A DNA stretch of 23,682 bases, from positions 1-23,682 of the forward strand of contig JAUWTC010000001.1 in NCBI GenBank assembly GCA_030609785.1, written 5' to 3'. Each line of letters begins with the position of its first letter. The first letter of the stretch is position 1. The stretch is from Holophagae bacterium (GTDB taxonomy: Bacteria > Acidobacteriota > Thermoanaerobaculia > Thermoanaerobaculales > Sulfomarinibacteraceae). A model generated the notes under the pieces. That model searched no databases. It saw only the letters and a list, made by a program, of their open reading frames with translations, and had not been told where the DNA came from. Below, one piece after another: positions 22,942-23,682 of the stretch. The position numbers were made by a program, and so were the translations under genes.

Positions 22942-23682
22942 CTACCGTATTCCGACAGCCCGCCGAACGTTGTTCATCAGAGGGGCAATGGTTTCGCGAG
23001 CGCGGCAGGCGCCGTCGGACAAAACCTCTTCGACTGCGCCGGGGTCGGCCGTCAGTTGATCGAAGCGCTCCCGGGCCGGGCCGAAGGTCTCGATGAACCA
23101 CTCGAAAACCTGTTTCTTGATCGTCCCGTAACCGGTGCCGCCCTCCCGGAATGCCGTCTCAACCCATGTCTCTTCACCCTTCGGGGCGAAGACTTTTGCC
23201 AGTTGGTACAACGTGCTGTCCGCGGTTGGTTTGGGTTCTTCAACCGGCGTCGAATCGGTCGTGATCGACATGATGGTCTTTCGAATCGATTTCTCAGGCC
23301 CGAAGATGTCAATTGTGTTGCCGTACGACTTGGACATTTTCCGCCCGTCGATTCCCGGCACAACAGCGACCTTTTCGAGGATCATCGGTTTGGGCAGCGT
23401 AAAGACCTCACAATTGTAAGTCGCATGAAAAGCGCCCGCAATGTCACGGGTCACCTCCAGATGCTGCTTCTGGTCCTTGCCCACGGGAACCATATCCGAG
23501 TTGACGATCAAAATGTCCGCGGCCATCAGCACCGGGTAGGCAAAAAGCCCGTGGTTCGGCACCATGCCCTGCCCAACCTTGTCCTTGAATGAGTGGCAGC
23601 GCTGAAGTAGACCCATCGATGTGACGGTCGAGAGGTACCAGGTCAATTCCGTGATCTCGGGAATGTCCGATTGCCGGTACAA
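22942..23682 (-). CDS. trpS: Tryptophanyl-tRNA synthetase (5' part cut by window edge)
   Basis: The C-terminal 246 residues are visible; the N-terminal part with the HIGH-type motif lies beyond 23682. The frame is open to the edge, where TTG encodes an internal Leu rather than a start. Class I synthetase features: SDIPEITELTWYLST, KVGQGMVPNHGLFAYPVL-type segment and MAADILIVNSDMVPVGKDQ, typical of the TrpRS Rossmann core; then the KMSKS loop exactly as GRKMSKSYGN (visible residues 113-122), and the C-terminal anticodon-binding helices with GYGTIKKQVFEWF. It charges tRNA-Trp. It ends 159 bp before oadG; whether the genes are co-transcribed is unclear. Confidence 0.96.
   Translation of the reverse strand: MYRQSDIPEITELTWYLSTVTSMGLLQRCHSFKDKVGQGMVPNHGLFAYPVLMAADILIVNSDMVPVGKDQKQHLEVTRDIAGAFHATYNCEVFTLPKPMILEKVAVVPGIDGRKMSKSYGNTIDIFGPEKSIRKTIMSITTDSTPVEEPKPTADSTLYQLAKVFAPKGEETWVETAFREGGTGYGTIKKQVFEWFIETFGPARERFDQLTADPGAVEEVLSDGACRARETIAPLMNNVRRAVGIR

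Noticed and set aside
1..23682. CRISPR arrays, insertion sequences, att sites, tRNA or rRNA genes
   Set aside because: No regularly spaced repeats of CRISPR size, no transposase or integrase frames and no cloverleaf-like segments were found by eye on either strand.
1..23682. Sigma-54 (-24/-12) promoters near rpoN-linked genes
   Set aside because: I looked for TGGCAC-N5-TTGC-type sites in the gaps and found none convincing; a matrix scan would be needed to exclude weak ones.

Overview
The window looks like a chromosomal, moderately GC-rich segment of a Gram-negative (LPS-making) bacterium that also carries HPr kinase. The best guess is Acidobacteriota, possibly a marine or sediment Thermoanaerobaculia-type lineage. 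This rests on five things: HprK, PtsN and RpoN in one operon; Lpt genes next to rpoN; a fused AroD-AroE; HEAT-type proteins of a kind I associate with that phylum; and a secreted protein at the left edge with the layout of an acidobacterial hypothetical family. The placement is inferred from gene content, not from a search. I see no mobile element, CRISPR array, tRNA or rRNA.

Region 1 (1-11552, all on the minus strand, so transcribed right to left) is a long, tightly packed set: accA, a fused lptC-lptA, lptB, rpoN, hpf, ptsN, hprK, rapZ, a mannose-type EIIA gene, ptsH, ptsI, a cupin gene and a secreted coiled-coil protein. Many junctions overlap as TGATG, ATGA or GTGA. No EIIB or EIIC transporter genes are present, so the PTS proteins probably act as a regulatory phosphorelay (EI to HPr to two EIIA proteins, with HprK acting on Ser46 of HPr) beside sigma-54, ribosome hibernation, RapZ and LPS export. 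A 377-bp gene-free stretch (11553-11929) separates this block from gpmI.

Region 2 (11930-17916, minus strand) reads, in transcription order: a HEAT-like protein, a RodZ-like HTH/membrane protein, a second HEAT-like protein, a DnaJ-TPR protein, a PP2C phosphatase and gpmI. The two HEAT-like proteins flanking the RodZ-like gene share a gap-free C-terminal half of about 123 residues, so they are paralogues. This cassette is the best candidate in the window for an undescribed system.

Region 3 (18093-23682) holds aroDE on the plus strand. It converges on a minus-strand sodium-pumping decarboxylase set (oadG-like, oadA, oadB), followed at the right edge by the 3' part of trpS.

Two translation features stand out. 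lptB has no ATG, GTG or TTG start that would give a full-length protein and appears to start at CTG. At least three, perhaps four, genes that seem to begin transcription units lack a Shine-Dalgarno sequence and have a TANNNT box 6-9 nt before the start codon, which suggests leaderless mRNAs. Several starts were re-called from ribosome binding sites, stop/start overlaps and conserved residue numbering.
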